Source: Gnetum montanum (taxonomy: Eukaryota > Streptophyta > Gnetopsida > Gnetales > Gnetaceae). From it: a DNA stretch of 64,000 nt. The stretch lies in contig MNCI01000596.1 in NCBI GenBank assembly GCA_015680685.1, positions 151,677 through 215,676 on the forward strand, in the 5' to 3' direction. Shown one piece after another: positions 1 through 12,600 of this stretch. Under the pieces are notes generated by a model. It searched no databases, was not told the DNA's origin, and saw nothing but the letters and a program-made list of their open reading frames with translations. The translations under genes were made by a program, and so were the position numbers. The number at the start of each line of letters is the position of its first letter. Within the stretch, counting starts at the first letter, position 1.

Positions 1-398
1 CTCTTCTATGTAGTCCTCAGATTTTGTACTCTCTATTTTTATTTTTAAATATATATGTACGAGTCCAACACCCCTCATAGTTATGCACAAGTAATCAAAA
101 ATACTTTACAAATAAAGTAAATAGAAAATAGAAACTAGACATACATGCTATCCATGTTAACAAACCTAATTATATTTATCATAACAATGATTGGACTCTT
201 AATTTAAAAGTTTGAAATCACTGGATCATTGCTTCGATTATAGTGGAAAAGTTAGAAATCACAATGAGTAATGCTTAGTACAGTTCTGGAACCTGCTAGA
301 GGCATGCTCTCAAATTCGGCCCTCTTGCTTTTCATAGGTGCCTTTCCAAACAGTAATGGGGATTATGGATAAGAAACGCTTGTGAATTGCAGTGTGCC
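1..398 (+). promoter_or_regulatory. Upstream region and probable 5' leader of the LdpA-like gene
   Basis: Non-coding AT-rich DNA upstream of the first coding exon. A TATA-like stretch (TTTAAATATATATG) lies at about 44-57, but at some 340 nt from the ATG it is only a candidate. The transcription start cannot be placed from sequence, and an upstream 5'UTR intron is not excluded. Confidence 0.3.
304..385 (+). promoter_or_regulatory. Two short upstream ORFs before the LdpA-like start codon
   Basis: One ATG at 304 opens 22 codons ending in TAA at 370-372. A second ATG at 356 opens nine codons (MGIMDKKRL) ending in TGA at 383-385, only 13 nt before the main ATG at 399. If transcription starts upstream of 304, both would be met by scanning ribosomes first. 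The codons are seen directly; any role in translation is inference. Confidence 0.35.
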
Positions 399-653
399 AT
401 GGAGTTGTTCGCTTTTCCATGCTTCCCTACCTATTACTCTGCACTGGAATCATCATATGCAAGACGCGTGCTTAAATTCAGGGCTTCATCTTTACATGAA
501 TCGCCTTTCCATGCCAAACACTGGCACACTAACACTGACTGGATAAAAATTAAGCAGATGTTGCTACAGGCATCCGCTGCTGCAAGCACTTCTCCGTCTG
601 AATCACTCAAAAATGGAACCTGGGTCAAGCTCATCTGCGGTGCTAGCTTTGAG
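399..653 (+). CDS. ldpA-like: LdpA-like exon 1 (codons 1-85)
   Basis: Encodes the putative transit peptide and the start of the mature protein, ending NGTWVKLICGASFE. The donor GTTCCT at 654 is non-consensus after GT but is the only GT that keeps the frame into exon 2. The reading frame stays open past the donor to 743 by chance. Confidence 0.85.
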
Positions 654-3600
654 GTTCCTAGTTTCGGCGTTTCTGTTTGTTTATTAATCCCCTTCACTTA
701 TTTTTCCTTGCATGTCTGTGTATGTGTGTCTACATATATATAGAATGACTTTGGTATATGCATAATTGCAGGACGTTGTGGATATCAGAAATCTTTCCAT
801 TGTTTATACCTTAGCCGGCGGTAATTCATCCAACTCAAAGCTAATAGAAATTGGCTTTTCCGTATTTTGTCCCTCGGAGGATTGCCTCACCATTATTACT
901 AGGCTTCCGTTCATTTTTTATGCTAGCCAATGCTGTATGTCTTAAAAAATAAATTGCTGAGCAATGGACTTACTGATTCAATGATGCGCTTAGTAGTTCA
1001 AGAAAAGTTAGCAAAGCTGTCCATTGGTAGTCAATTTTGCGTTGAAATGGAACTTGTGTATACGGTTGCTGTATGTTCGTTCTGCTCGGGTTTAAGACTT
1101 AACTCTTTTTCTTCTTAATGAAAACGGAAATGCCGGTTTCTGTGGTGGCTGGAGTACTTTGCCCACATTAGAGTGCAAATCGCCAAATGCACAAAAAAAA
1201 AGAAAAAAAAATGTTCCCTGCCTCTGTAATATTTCAAGCCACATTGACAGCGTAGTTGTAACTTTTTGCTGGTAGGAATTTATCTGTTAATGTCTTGGTC
1301 TGATCAGATAGCAATGTGAAAATTAGATTCCCCACAGGAAATGACATGCATTCATGAGAATTGTATCCTTGTTTGCAGTGGACTGTATTGACTGTGCAGC
1401 AGATGCTTCTGTTGTAACTGCTGTAAACGAAGGAATAAGCATGGCCGAGAAGATTCGACATACACTGATTGCTGATGAAGTATTCCATAAGCCTTGGGTG
1501 ATGATCAGTGTCAACGATGACGAGGATGTTCACTTCAGAAAGGCATGTAGGTTTCATTGGTGGTGCCAACCCATTATCGAAAAGGACATGTTTCATTATT
1601 TTAAGAGTTTTGTTAATGCTTTCTTTTACATATGTAAGTTTAATTTACTATTCCATCAATAACATTCTTATGCTTTCCTCATTTCTTGTCTCTATGTCTA
1701 AGCTTTATCTCTTTTATTCTTAGAATGCCTTATTTTTACGAACTAAAAATCAAACAATACAATAAAAAGTAATAAGTAATACCATAAGTAAAATAATTCA
1801 TTCTAACTAGTTGCCCGGGGTTTTTATGCATTTACAATAAGTTGAGTTTGAAAATACTTCTTATGCCTGTTTGGGATTTTAGTAATTCTCATCTATTATA
1901 CGGTAGTAATTTTAACAGTCCAGTCATGTTATTTTAGCAAGAGAATTTTCTCATAAGGTTTTTGAATCTAGCAAGTTATTTAGTGACTGTCTGCTAACCT
2001 TACCATTTCAAATTTACAATGTTAGCAAACTTTGCCAAGGGCAAGTGCAACGTCCATTACATTTTCTTTTATTTTTTATGTGTTCTGAAGCTATCGTTGA
2101 TAAATTCTTGGAAATGATATTAAAATTTTAATTTCTTGATTGGATTTGTTTCATTGACATGCAATTTTAGGACATATGACGCTATGAAAACCAATGAGAT
2201 AGGGAGCATTGGTTAAATTTTGTTCTTGAACATGGTTTTGTCTTTTCTGTCGTGTGTGTGTTATTCCATGAAAATTACTCCTTACCAGATTTCGATCCAG
2301 AGGACTGTCCCCCAAACTGTTCGAGGCCATGCGAAGCTCTGTGTCCTGCTAATGCAATAAGGTTCAAGAGTAATGCTTCTTCCAATAAAGTCAACTTTCA
2401 TGATGCATCTGGGTCTAAGTTTGAGGTACTTCTTGAAGCTCATGAAATCTGAATTCTTTCAAACTTCTTTGCTTTTCTTCACATAAATACTGTTTGCTCA
2501 TTGCAGGGAGTGATAATAGATCGTTGTTATGGATGTGGTCGTTGTATTCCAGTTTGCCCTTATGACCTGATCAGTATGTTATCTAGTCTTTTTGTTTTCG
2601 TTGGAAAGTCTTAAGTGTTTCTTGCGATATTTCAACTTGAACGTGATAAGACATATGAACAATACATTTCAAAATAATGCCTGTAATAGTATACGTTATT
2701 GTGCAACTGATGGAAAATTAAGCTATGCTTTTATTGTTTCCAAGAATAAGAAATGCAAGGAATCTTTATCTTTGTTATCTTGAATGCTGTGTTTTGAATG
2801 CATGTGGAAGTATGTCTTAAGACATGGATTCTGCAATAAGTTTATCATTTTTCTTCAAACTTATGGTGTTCTTTGTTTGAGTTTCATGCCCTAGCACTGT
2901 CTGGAAGATGTCTTTTGCATAAGCAATTGACAGAGCACAGAGATGCTGAGCAAATTTGTGTTCTTATCCTAAACTTACCCCTTCTGATTGTTTGATGGTG
3001 TGGTAGAAATTGACAATAACCTTATGACTAGCAGTTTATAGAAGCTTTTCAGCTTTTTATGACAATATAATATACATAAAGGTTTCTATATGTCATATTG
3101 TTCTGGATTCACAATGTCACTGAGTCCAAAGGGTTCCAGCTTGTATTTTCAACTCTGTTGTGATAGTGAAGTAAAAGCTTTTCCTTGATTCTCTCTCCTT
3201 GATTTCCAATCAAGAAATTTGGAACTGTTGCTTCTTGACTGTGTTTAAGTAAGTGAGATTGATGAAATGTAACTAATTTTAATTTATTGTCAGTGATTGA
3301 TAGTCAGTTAAGTTAGGCAGATCATTATCTTTAACTGTGAGAGATGACTGATGTAATCTGTTGATTGAATGCCTAAAATTTTTGGGCTGAAGGCTATTTA
3401 TAGAAGAGGGAGAGAGAGAGGTGAGGGATGTAGCGAGAAAAACTATTTCTCAAAAAGAATAAAAATCTGCCTAACTTTACCATGGTTGTTTCCGTTCACA
3501 TTAAAGTGATTTTCCATGTAAATCTGTCTCTTATTTTGTGTTTGTTTGCTGTCAAGAGTTGCATAAGTAAATTTATTTTTCACTTCTAGGTTTCAGTTGC

Positions 3601-6600
3601 AACAAGTAGTATCAGAGCAAGGTTTGCTGTATATTGTTGGCTGTATATCATAGCAAGTTGAGTTGAGGGAAGGTTTCTAGGTTTCTTATCTCCTTATTAT
3701 TCACAAATATTGAGGTAATTCATAGATGTTGGTATCATGAGTGTGAAAGAGAGCTCTTGAGTGTGGAGAGCTTAGCAAGAGAGGGTGTGAGAGTACATTG
3801 AGTGAGTGTAATAGGTGATTGTAGCTCCAAGGTCAATTTGTGGTGTGTTGGCTTGTGTGTTCTAATTTCTTGTATCTTACTTGTGAGTCAAGATCTTAGT
3901 CCCAGGTTGTGGGAGAGATATTCTATTGGTTGTGTCTTACATTGAGAACAACCATTGTGTGGTTGTAGACCCTCGTGCTTTACAATATTGTTTAAGAGTG
4001 AAAGGTTTTGGTTGTTTGTGGGTTTAGAGAATCTTGTTGTGATCTTCTAATCAATTAATTAAAGATAGTTAGTTTCTTATTTTCTAGCAAAAAGTTTTGT
4101 CTTTGTATAATATTTGGATTTAGTATTTGAAGGTGATTAATTAGTGGAGTGAACTTGCTCCAACATTATTGCATTGGAGCTTAGCTCTGTATTTATTATT
4201 ACTTGGAATTGGTTGAGGAATTTGTCAATTTCAGATGGCACCTAAGAAGAAACAGGTGCAAGCATTGAATAGATACATGCAAAGCATGAAGTTTGCCTTC
4301 TAGATGATGATGCTTGGTTAGATGCAATCAGTGCAAAGGTAGATAGGAATGTCGATCCTAGTCGTATCTAGACATGTGGAGGTGATGAGCATGTGCAGTT
4401 AGATGAAGAAGTTTCATAGCCAAGTGGAGATGGAGCAGATGAAGAGGAAGGACGATCTAGCTATGGGAGTGTATTCATCAAATGAGAATTCCGAGGGCTT
4501 CAACGATGGTAAATACTTCTTCTTCAGGCAAGCTTGACAAGGAAGATGAGGCAAGGCTTGCTAGAGCATTTAGAAATGTTGCAAGATTTCCATACGTGGT
4601 GTTGAAGACTTTCAATGGTGTAGATGGCACCAGTGCTTTTGCAAATTGGTTGAAGGCACCGAATAACTTGAGGGTATGTATTGTTGAATCCAGATTAGAA
4701 GGTATGGCTTCTACTTGGTGGGAAAATGAGTCCCAGGGTTATGAAAGATGAAATGGTCAACCCATCAGAGATTGGGATTTGATGAAAACATGTTGAAAAG
4801 AAAATTTGAAGTCTTGTTAGAGATAAGAAACCATTATGAAGTTAAAATTCCTAACGCAAGGTGACAGGGGTGTCAAGGAATTCTACATTGAATTTTTTGA
4901 TCTATTCGATCAAGCTAAGGTAAATTGGGAGGAGTATGAACAAGCTTCAATCTTTTAGGAGGTCTCAAAATGATGTATCAATAGGAGTCGTCTTTTTATG
5001 AGCCAAAAACTCTTGATGAGGCTTATTATTTCACACTCAAGGTTGCAAAAAAATTAAGTAGATTTGAAAAAAGGAGCAAACAAACTTTCAAGGGAAAGGA
5101 GAAAGGATCCAAATTTGAGAACGGATCGAAGTTCAAGTCCAAATTTGAAGACAAGGATGACAACCATGACAAGAAGATTGAAAGAGGTGATGAGAAGGGC
5201 AAAGCTAAGAAGGACCAAGGCAAGGGAGTCAAGGGTCAAGGCAACAACTTATCAAAAATTTAGTGCTTCAAGTGTGGAGAATGGGGACACAAGCAATGGG
5301 AATATTCATTTCATGAGGCAGTCAAGGGCAATGATGCACAAACCATGGAGGTGGGGGAGACATCAAGCCAAGGTCTTCAGAGAGGTAATTCTAATGCTTC
5401 AAAAATTAATAATGTTTTTGAATTAAATTCTTGTGCATTCATTGGGCGTGTGAATATAGGAGAACACCTTAATAAAAAAATGTTATTTTAGATTGGGGAT
5501 AGATGTTTGCTTAATGGGGAATGGATTGATGTTTTGATTGATGGGAGAGCCCAAGAAAATGTTATTTTTTCTAGGGTAGTTTCTAGATTGGGATTGGTAA
5601 CTAATCCTCATTTGAGACCATATAAAGTGCATTGGTTGTCTAGAGATTTTTCTCAAGAAGTGAGGGAGCAATGTCCTCTTAAATTTAAAATTGAAGGTTT
5701 TCATGAGGTTGTGAAGTGTGATGCGCATCCAATAGATTGTGTTGATGTATTTCTTAGTAGACCTTGGAATTTTGACAAATGTTGCTCAATTTGACGGAGC
5801 AAGAAATGTGTTGTGTAGCTAGACCTAATGGAATCCATGAGTTGATTCCCATGACAGTTGAACAAGTGAGGCAGCAAAGTTCACTTAATGCTTCCTTAAT
5901 TCTAAGAAAGAGGGAATATATTAAGGAACATGATGAAATAGGTTTTGGTTTTGTTGTTATGACAACAATTGCTACTAACCATGATGATGTGTAGGTTGAA
6001 CTTCCAATAGGTTTGCTAGACTTCAGGGAGAAATTCCTAAAGGTGTTAAAGGAGAAGAAGAAAGGTTTGGTGAAGTAGAGATTAATAAGAAAAGGAATTC
6101 TCAAGCATCTCTTATTGAGCAAGGGAGTGTTCAATATTCAAAAGTTTCAGGAGAGGGAACCAAGGGCTTCATCAAAGGGACCAAGAGATCTTCATAGTTC
6201 AAGATGGTATATGTTGCTGATCAAGGAGAGTTCCTACCTCATAAGTTATGAGAGGTGAAAGATCAAGGCCAAAGGAGTGGCAATGATCAAGGGACTTATT
6301 AAAGAAGGATCAAGGGCATCAAGAGAGGGTCTGATACTTGTTCTTTGTGTCATTGTTCTATACCTTGTGGCAAGGGAAAGGAGATTCTTTGCCAAGTTGA
6401 GACTTTCTCATGGGAGGGAGGTAAGTCTTCTAGCCAAAGTATGTGGAAGAATTATTACCTTGTAATATTCAATTCATGGAGGAGAATTTACCTTTTGAGT
6501 TGATTCCTCCAAAGTGCGATGTAGAAGTTGTTGATGATTCCTTTGTAGAGGAGAAACCAAGGGAGTGGGAGACTCCTATGTGGAATCTTGAAGTTTTAAT

Positions 6601-9600
6601 CTTTGATAAGATCAGACAGCCACATATTGAAGATCAAGTTGAATCAAAGATGGATAGGAGAAGCCATGAAAAGGTAAGTGAGTCTAAGCTTTACTTGGTC
6701 GATGGTAGTAATGTCTCTTACGTGGAAACTAGTGTGTTGGATGCTAGTTTTTCACTTTAGCTTGGTAGTGGTTTATTCCATTGAAGATGAGCATCATCAT
6801 GATCATTGTGGTGATTGTGATAAAGTTGTGAGTTATGTTGTGCATGATGGATGCAATGTAACTTTTGATGCCATTGTTGATAAGAGCAAGACTATAGTGG
6901 TAATATGTCTGATTTTGTATTTGGTAATGATGGCTATAGCAGTAGTCATAATGAGAAGATCATTATTGATGTGGATGTGGACATTGATAGTGATCAAATT
7001 GATTGTCTTGGCTGTGAAACGGATGGACAACATGAATGTAATCTATTTTGTGATTTTGATGGTGGAGGAAGGATAAGTGAGAGACTTCCAAACACCAAGA
7101 AGAAGATGAGATTTGATGGCGAAGCTCAACTTAGTGTTGATTTTGTGCAAGAGATGAGGGATCTTATGCACAAGTAAAATTGGATCCTTAAAAGAAGGTT
7201 GAAGAGAGAGTCCTCAAGAGGAATGAGGGCAAACGGAACCTTAATTTTGTTAGTGATTTGGTTTGGGTGCACTTGAAGAAGAAGTGGTTGAGAGGTGTTA
7301 ACTTTTCTAAGTTGAAAGCCAAGAATATAAGACCTTTCAAAATCAAGCCTAAGATCAACGATAATGCTTTTGAGATTGATTTACCAAATGATGTTGGTAT
7401 GTCTTTTGTGTTTAATGTTTCAAATCCAATGCACTAATCATGGGCCAGTTGATGAGGAGACCATACAAGGTAGCATCAATGATTTGAAGGGGGTTATTGA
7501 TCAGTCCAAGCCTTCAATGGAGAGGAAGACAATTGTACTCAAGTGGAGGGAAGCTTCTAGCACTCGGGGAGTCAAGAGGCATGAATATTTGATCCATTGG
7601 GAGGATTAGTTTATGGATGATGTTGAATGGGTCCTTGAGACCAAATTTCATGAGTGGGGAAACACTTCAACCCTTTGCTCCCTTGTTCACATGAGTTCAT
7701 TTTTTGAAGGATGGGAGAGTTGGTGTAGGGACACCTCTTTTGATCCCCTTGTTCTTTCCTACGTGTATGTTTTGTAGGTTTCAGGCTTTGTGGAGATGTC
7801 TTGTTTGGGAGCTAGAACTATGTAGGAGATGTCTTGGCTTTAGAGGAGATGTCTCATCCGAATGTGAGACTTCTCAAAGGAGACATCTTGTCTTGAGAGG
7901 AGACGTCTTAGGGCAGATGTCTTCCCAAATTGGGAGAAGTTTCAGGCAAGACATCTTGCCTCAAAAGGAGATGTCTTGTCGAGGAGGGAGATGTCTCCCA
8001 AAAACAACAAACATCTTCTTTGAAAGCTGGTTTTGATAAGAGATGTCTTCCCAAGGCTACAGATGACCTGTACGATTGGGGAAATTACCAAAAATTGCTT
8101 GTCCCAATTCTGGAAACAACCAGGGTAAGTTGGAAAAGTATGGAAACAACTGAGGAGAAGGCGAGAAGACCATGGATCTGAAGAACCTCAAGTTGAGTTG
8201 AGGAAAGGTTTTTAGGTTTGTTGTCTCCTTGTTGTTTATAAATATTGATGTAATTCACAATTGTTGGTACCATGAGTGAGAAAGAGAGCTCTTGAGGGTG
8301 GAGAGCTTAGTAAGAGAGGGTGTGAGAGTACATTGAATGAGTGGAATAGGTGATTGCAGCTCCAAGGTCAATTTGTGGTGTGTTGGCTTGTGTGTTTTAG
8401 TCTTTTGTGTCTTGCTTGTGAGTCAAGATCTTAGTCTCAGGCTGTGGGAGAGATTTTCTATTGGTTGTGTCTTACATTGTGTACAACCATTGTGGGGTTG
8501 TAGAGCCTCATGCTCTACAATATCGTTTGAGAGTGAACGGTTTTGGTTGTTTGTGGGTTTTGAGAACTTTGTTGTAATCTTCTAATCAATTAATTGAAGA
8601 TAGCTAGTTTCTTTTTTTCTAGCAAAAAGTTTTATCTTTGCACAATATCTGGATTTAGTATTTGGAGATGATTAATTAGTGGAGTGAACCTGCCCCATGA
8701 AGCTCCCATCATAGAGGAGGCAGCAAAGAACCCTCAAAAAATGTCCCAAGAAGAATAGGATAAATTGGATCAAAAAGCTTTGTCTTTGATCAGACCTTTC
8801 TTGTTTGATGAAAAACTGTATAGAGTTGTTGATGAGAGTACAACAGAAGGCTTGTGGAAAAACACTAATCAAGCTGTATGAACAGTGATTGGGAGCAAAC
8901 AAAGTTTTTCAAATGAAGAGATTATTCAAGTTGAAGATGAAGGAAAATAGTATAGCGATTCAACACTTCTTTGAATTTAATAGTTGTTTTTCACAGCTGA
9001 AATCATTGAAGGTAGTGAAGGTAGTGTTGGATGATGAAGCTAAATCATTGCTGTCAATCTTTTCTCTCACAAATAGTTGGGAAACAATATTTACAACAAT
9101 TAGTGCAGCATGTGCAATACTAGATTTTGATACTGCCATGTCATCCTTATTAGATGTTGAAAAGGGAGGTGACCATGCCATCAACATCATCTTGATGAGA
9201 GGCTTTAAATATCGAAAATAGAGGAAGATCACAATAGCAAGCAACTCAAGGTAGATATGATGCTAGAAGCAAGAGTAGGCCACATTCACAAAGCAAAGAA
9301 AGTGGTTGTTGGTATTGTCTCAAGCGATGTCATTTGAGAAGAAGCTGTTGTGTTCTAAAGGAGAAAAAGAGCAAAGGAAAGAAGGCTGCTCTCCAAGAAT
9401 CATCTAGTAACCGAAGTAATGGTGAAGTTGGTGTGACTTTGATTACTATTGATGATACTTTGTTTAAAAGTGAGTTTTGTCACTTTGATGAATGGATAAT
9501 GGATTTTGGAGCATCATTTCATGTATGTCCATATAAGGAATATTTTAGGACATTTACAGAAGTTGAAGATGCCCATGCTCATTTGTGTAATGAACGTGAA

Positions 9601-12600
9601 TGCCCAATTAAAGGTATTGGTGATGTGTTGATCTAGTTGGATGATGGGAAGCATTTAACTCTTCAAAATGTTAGTTGTGTACTTAATTTAAATGAAATCC
9701 GATTTTAGTAGGATAGTTAGATGCTGTTGCTTTCAAAACTATATTGGGAGAGGGTTCTTGAAAGATCACAAAAGGAATCATGACTATCTTGAAAGGAGAG
9801 CAAAGAGGCTTTTTGTATGTACTAAAAGGACCTTGGACAAATGGGCATAGCATGGCAACAAAGGACCCTAATGAAGATCTTCAGCTTTGACATTCCAAGA
9901 TTGGACACTTGAGCAAGTATTGCAATATGAAAACCTTATTCCTAAATTTCCTTTAGATGCATTTTCATTTTGTGAAAATTGTGTTATTGGCAAAAGTTAT
10001 TAGAGTTTCCTTTAAAAGAAATGAATCCCATAGGAAGAATGGTTGCTTAGAGTTTATTCATTTTGATGTTGTTGGTCTTATAAATCCTATGTTGTTTAAT
10101 AGTGACTATTACCCCATAACCTTTATTGATGATTATTTTGGTAAATGTTGGTTGTATGATATGGAAAAAAAGATAAGGCTATCAATATGTTTAGATTGTT
10201 TAAAGTTAAGGTTGAAAATGACTCCAATAGAAAGATTAAGTATTTACACACCTATAATGGAGAACTTTGTTCCAATGCCTTTGAGTAACTTTATTGTGAA
10301 GTGGGCATCAAACATGAAAGGAGGGTCCTTGGCATACCACAATAAAATGAAAGGTACAATAGAACAATCCTAGATAGGATTTGAAGCATGTTAAAACATT
10401 CTGGATTACCAAAATATTTTTGGCATGAGGCTGTAAAAATGGCTATGTAGTTGTGATGAACAATAAAAGTGTCATTTTATAAGGGCTTAGTTGACACTGA
10501 TGCTTTGACTTAGCTTCATTGACTAAGCCTTTGTTGCGTTGATGTACTTACAAAAAATGCTTATAAATATGTTCACTTGTCGTGGCTATGCACCATTCAG
10601 TCATTCCTTTAGCGAAATTTTGTTATTTTGAAATTGTAGAAGTTAGAATTTTCTGACCAAGTGCTTGCAACATAGATTGAAAGATTGTAAGAAGTTTTAT
10701 TTGATTGCTTGATGTACCTGGACATATTTGCATTATGATAATAAAATCCAGATTTGTCTTATCTATTTCAGCACTTGGCTAACTTCTTTTATTGCAATTT
10801 ACTTTAAGCATTCTTTTACTTTCAATGCAGGTAGTTAATTATTTTCCTTCATGGCGCATAAGTAATTCTTATGAGTATGATCGGTTTTGAGTATAAACGT
10901 ACTAATGCTTGGTCATCCCAATAGTGAAACACTTGGTAACCCAGTAATGTTGGCACATATTCCAGATGTGTATGACAAAATGGGAATAGATACTTTATGC
11001 TTATGCTAGATTAGATTTATTTTCTGCACTTTGGTTAATTCTAATATTTTAATGTTTTTAAGATTGTAATAATCAAATCAGATCATTTGCCTCAATCACC
11101 TTGAATTAAGCCATATGTGATAAAGCTACTACTAGTCCAAGTGGGAAGAGAGCGATTTGCAATTTCATGTTCAACTCTCTAGATGCTACTCTAGGCCCAT
11201 ATAGGGAATTTGATTGGATTGCGTGTAAACACTTATGATCTGTATGGTTGGGCATAAAGAACACTATACCCCTCATCATTGGCGCTATTATTGGGGATGG
11301 TGCTAGTGATCTAGATTAGTTATACTATTGCTGTAAAAGCATTAATGATTTATCTTTTAGAAAACATTAATATTTTAAGTCACACACATTAGTGACGAAA
11401 GCATGCTGTCTTCACACAGGATCTATAGCCTACCACACAATGAGAACATTGGTAGGGGTAATGATAAGATCCACATTGAAGAGAATTGGAGTTAACCACA
11501 AGTAGCGGTCTCATATGCTCATTCTGATCCTTACCACATTCAAAGAGTATGTACAGCTGTTGCAGATAATCCATAGTTGATCAATTGTCAGAAATTCGAC
11601 TTGTATATAGACCAGCATATACAACTATCAATATAATAATGCATAACAAAGAAAATTATATGATATAAAGAATGGCCCAAGGATCTAGCAAGAAGAGAAT
11701 GCCAATACGATGATTGACATCTCTTAATACATTATGCATCCAAGGTGTGGTACAAAAATGAAAAATCTAAAACTTAAAATCATATCTGTAGCCTTCTAGT
11801 TTAGCAAAAAGGCCAATTAATTTAATCCCTTCACTTAGTAGTCTTAAATTATGCACAACCAAAATGTGATAAGTCATAAGTCAAACTCAAGGAAAACATA
11901 CTATTCATATAAACTACAAATTGAAATACAAAATAATACAACAATCTCTACATTTATTCACAATATCTTTGCCATGGGCTCAGCAAGCAAGAAAATCAGA
12001 AACTAGATAGTGCACACTAATAAACTTGGTTACACAAATAGCAGGGCAGAAAGCAGAAGAATCCCATGACACAGTGCTTCATAAATCAAATTATCAAAAC
12101 TCTTAACCAAAGAATAAAAAGCTACATTTAGTGTCGGTCAACAAAACATGAGCATAATCTGATTTTGGTTTAACCATTGCTGATAAGAAATAAAATAGAT
12201 GCTGTTCATCAAGAGACTTGTCCAACCCAACAGTTGGCCACAAGAAATGTATAAATCAATAATCTCAATTCATTCAATTGCATGATAAAATTATTTATTT
12301 TCTTTCAGCATCCTTCGCAGTAAAAATCATTTCAAATCAACTTTGCTAACCTGAAATAATAAAATGCACACCACTGACATTTAATCAGCCTATCCAATTT
12401 ACCAATAATAGAAAATAGAGAAATCACCTACATTTAATAACCATAATTTAACATCACTAACATTTAATAATCATAAATTAAGATCCTAGATTTCCTCCAC
12501 TCCATTGGACTCATAGAATGATAAAAAAATTAGACTTGTGAAGGTACACAAATAAGAATCGATTTCAATTCTAGGATTAAGCATTCAAGGGGATCAAGCC

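Larger units (their letters stand above)
3654..8697 (+). mobile_element. Chromodomain-type Gypsy derivative lacking RT, RNase H and integrase core
   Basis: Similar LTR-like blocks at about 3654-4162 and 8189-8697 bracket gag-like sequence, a CCHC knuckle, an aspartic-protease domain, an unidentified acidic region, the integrase C-terminal module and a chromodomain-like tail. No RT, RNase H or DDE core is visible, so it should be non-autonomous. It sits between the Copia leader and the Copia gag. A clean target duplication was not found. Confidence 0.75.

Noticed and set aside
434-697. Antisense 87-aa ORF
   Set aside because: Shadow of exon 1 on the opposite strand with no independent signal.
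387-743. Single-exon 118-aa ORF from a TTG start
   Set aside because: It is exon 1 of the LdpA-like gene plus read-through into intron 1; homologous sequence continues at 772, not after 653.
1234-1596. Antisense 120-aa ORF
   Set aside because: Covers exon 3 in reverse; composition is that of a shadow frame.
2252-2573. Bacterial ferredoxin gene from contamination
   Set aside because: The two 4Fe-4S motifs lie in separate exons with GT-AG introns and continue in phase with ten other exons; the LdpA match explains them fully.
5026-5239. Minus-strand Leu/Ser-rich ORFs
   Set aside because: Reverse of the Lys-rich gag tail; an artefact of AAG/GAA codon bias.
7794-8048. CRISPR-like repeat-spacer array
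   Set aside because: The repeat is only 8 nt, spacing is 14-20 nt, and there are no cas genes; better read as a periodic binding-word array.
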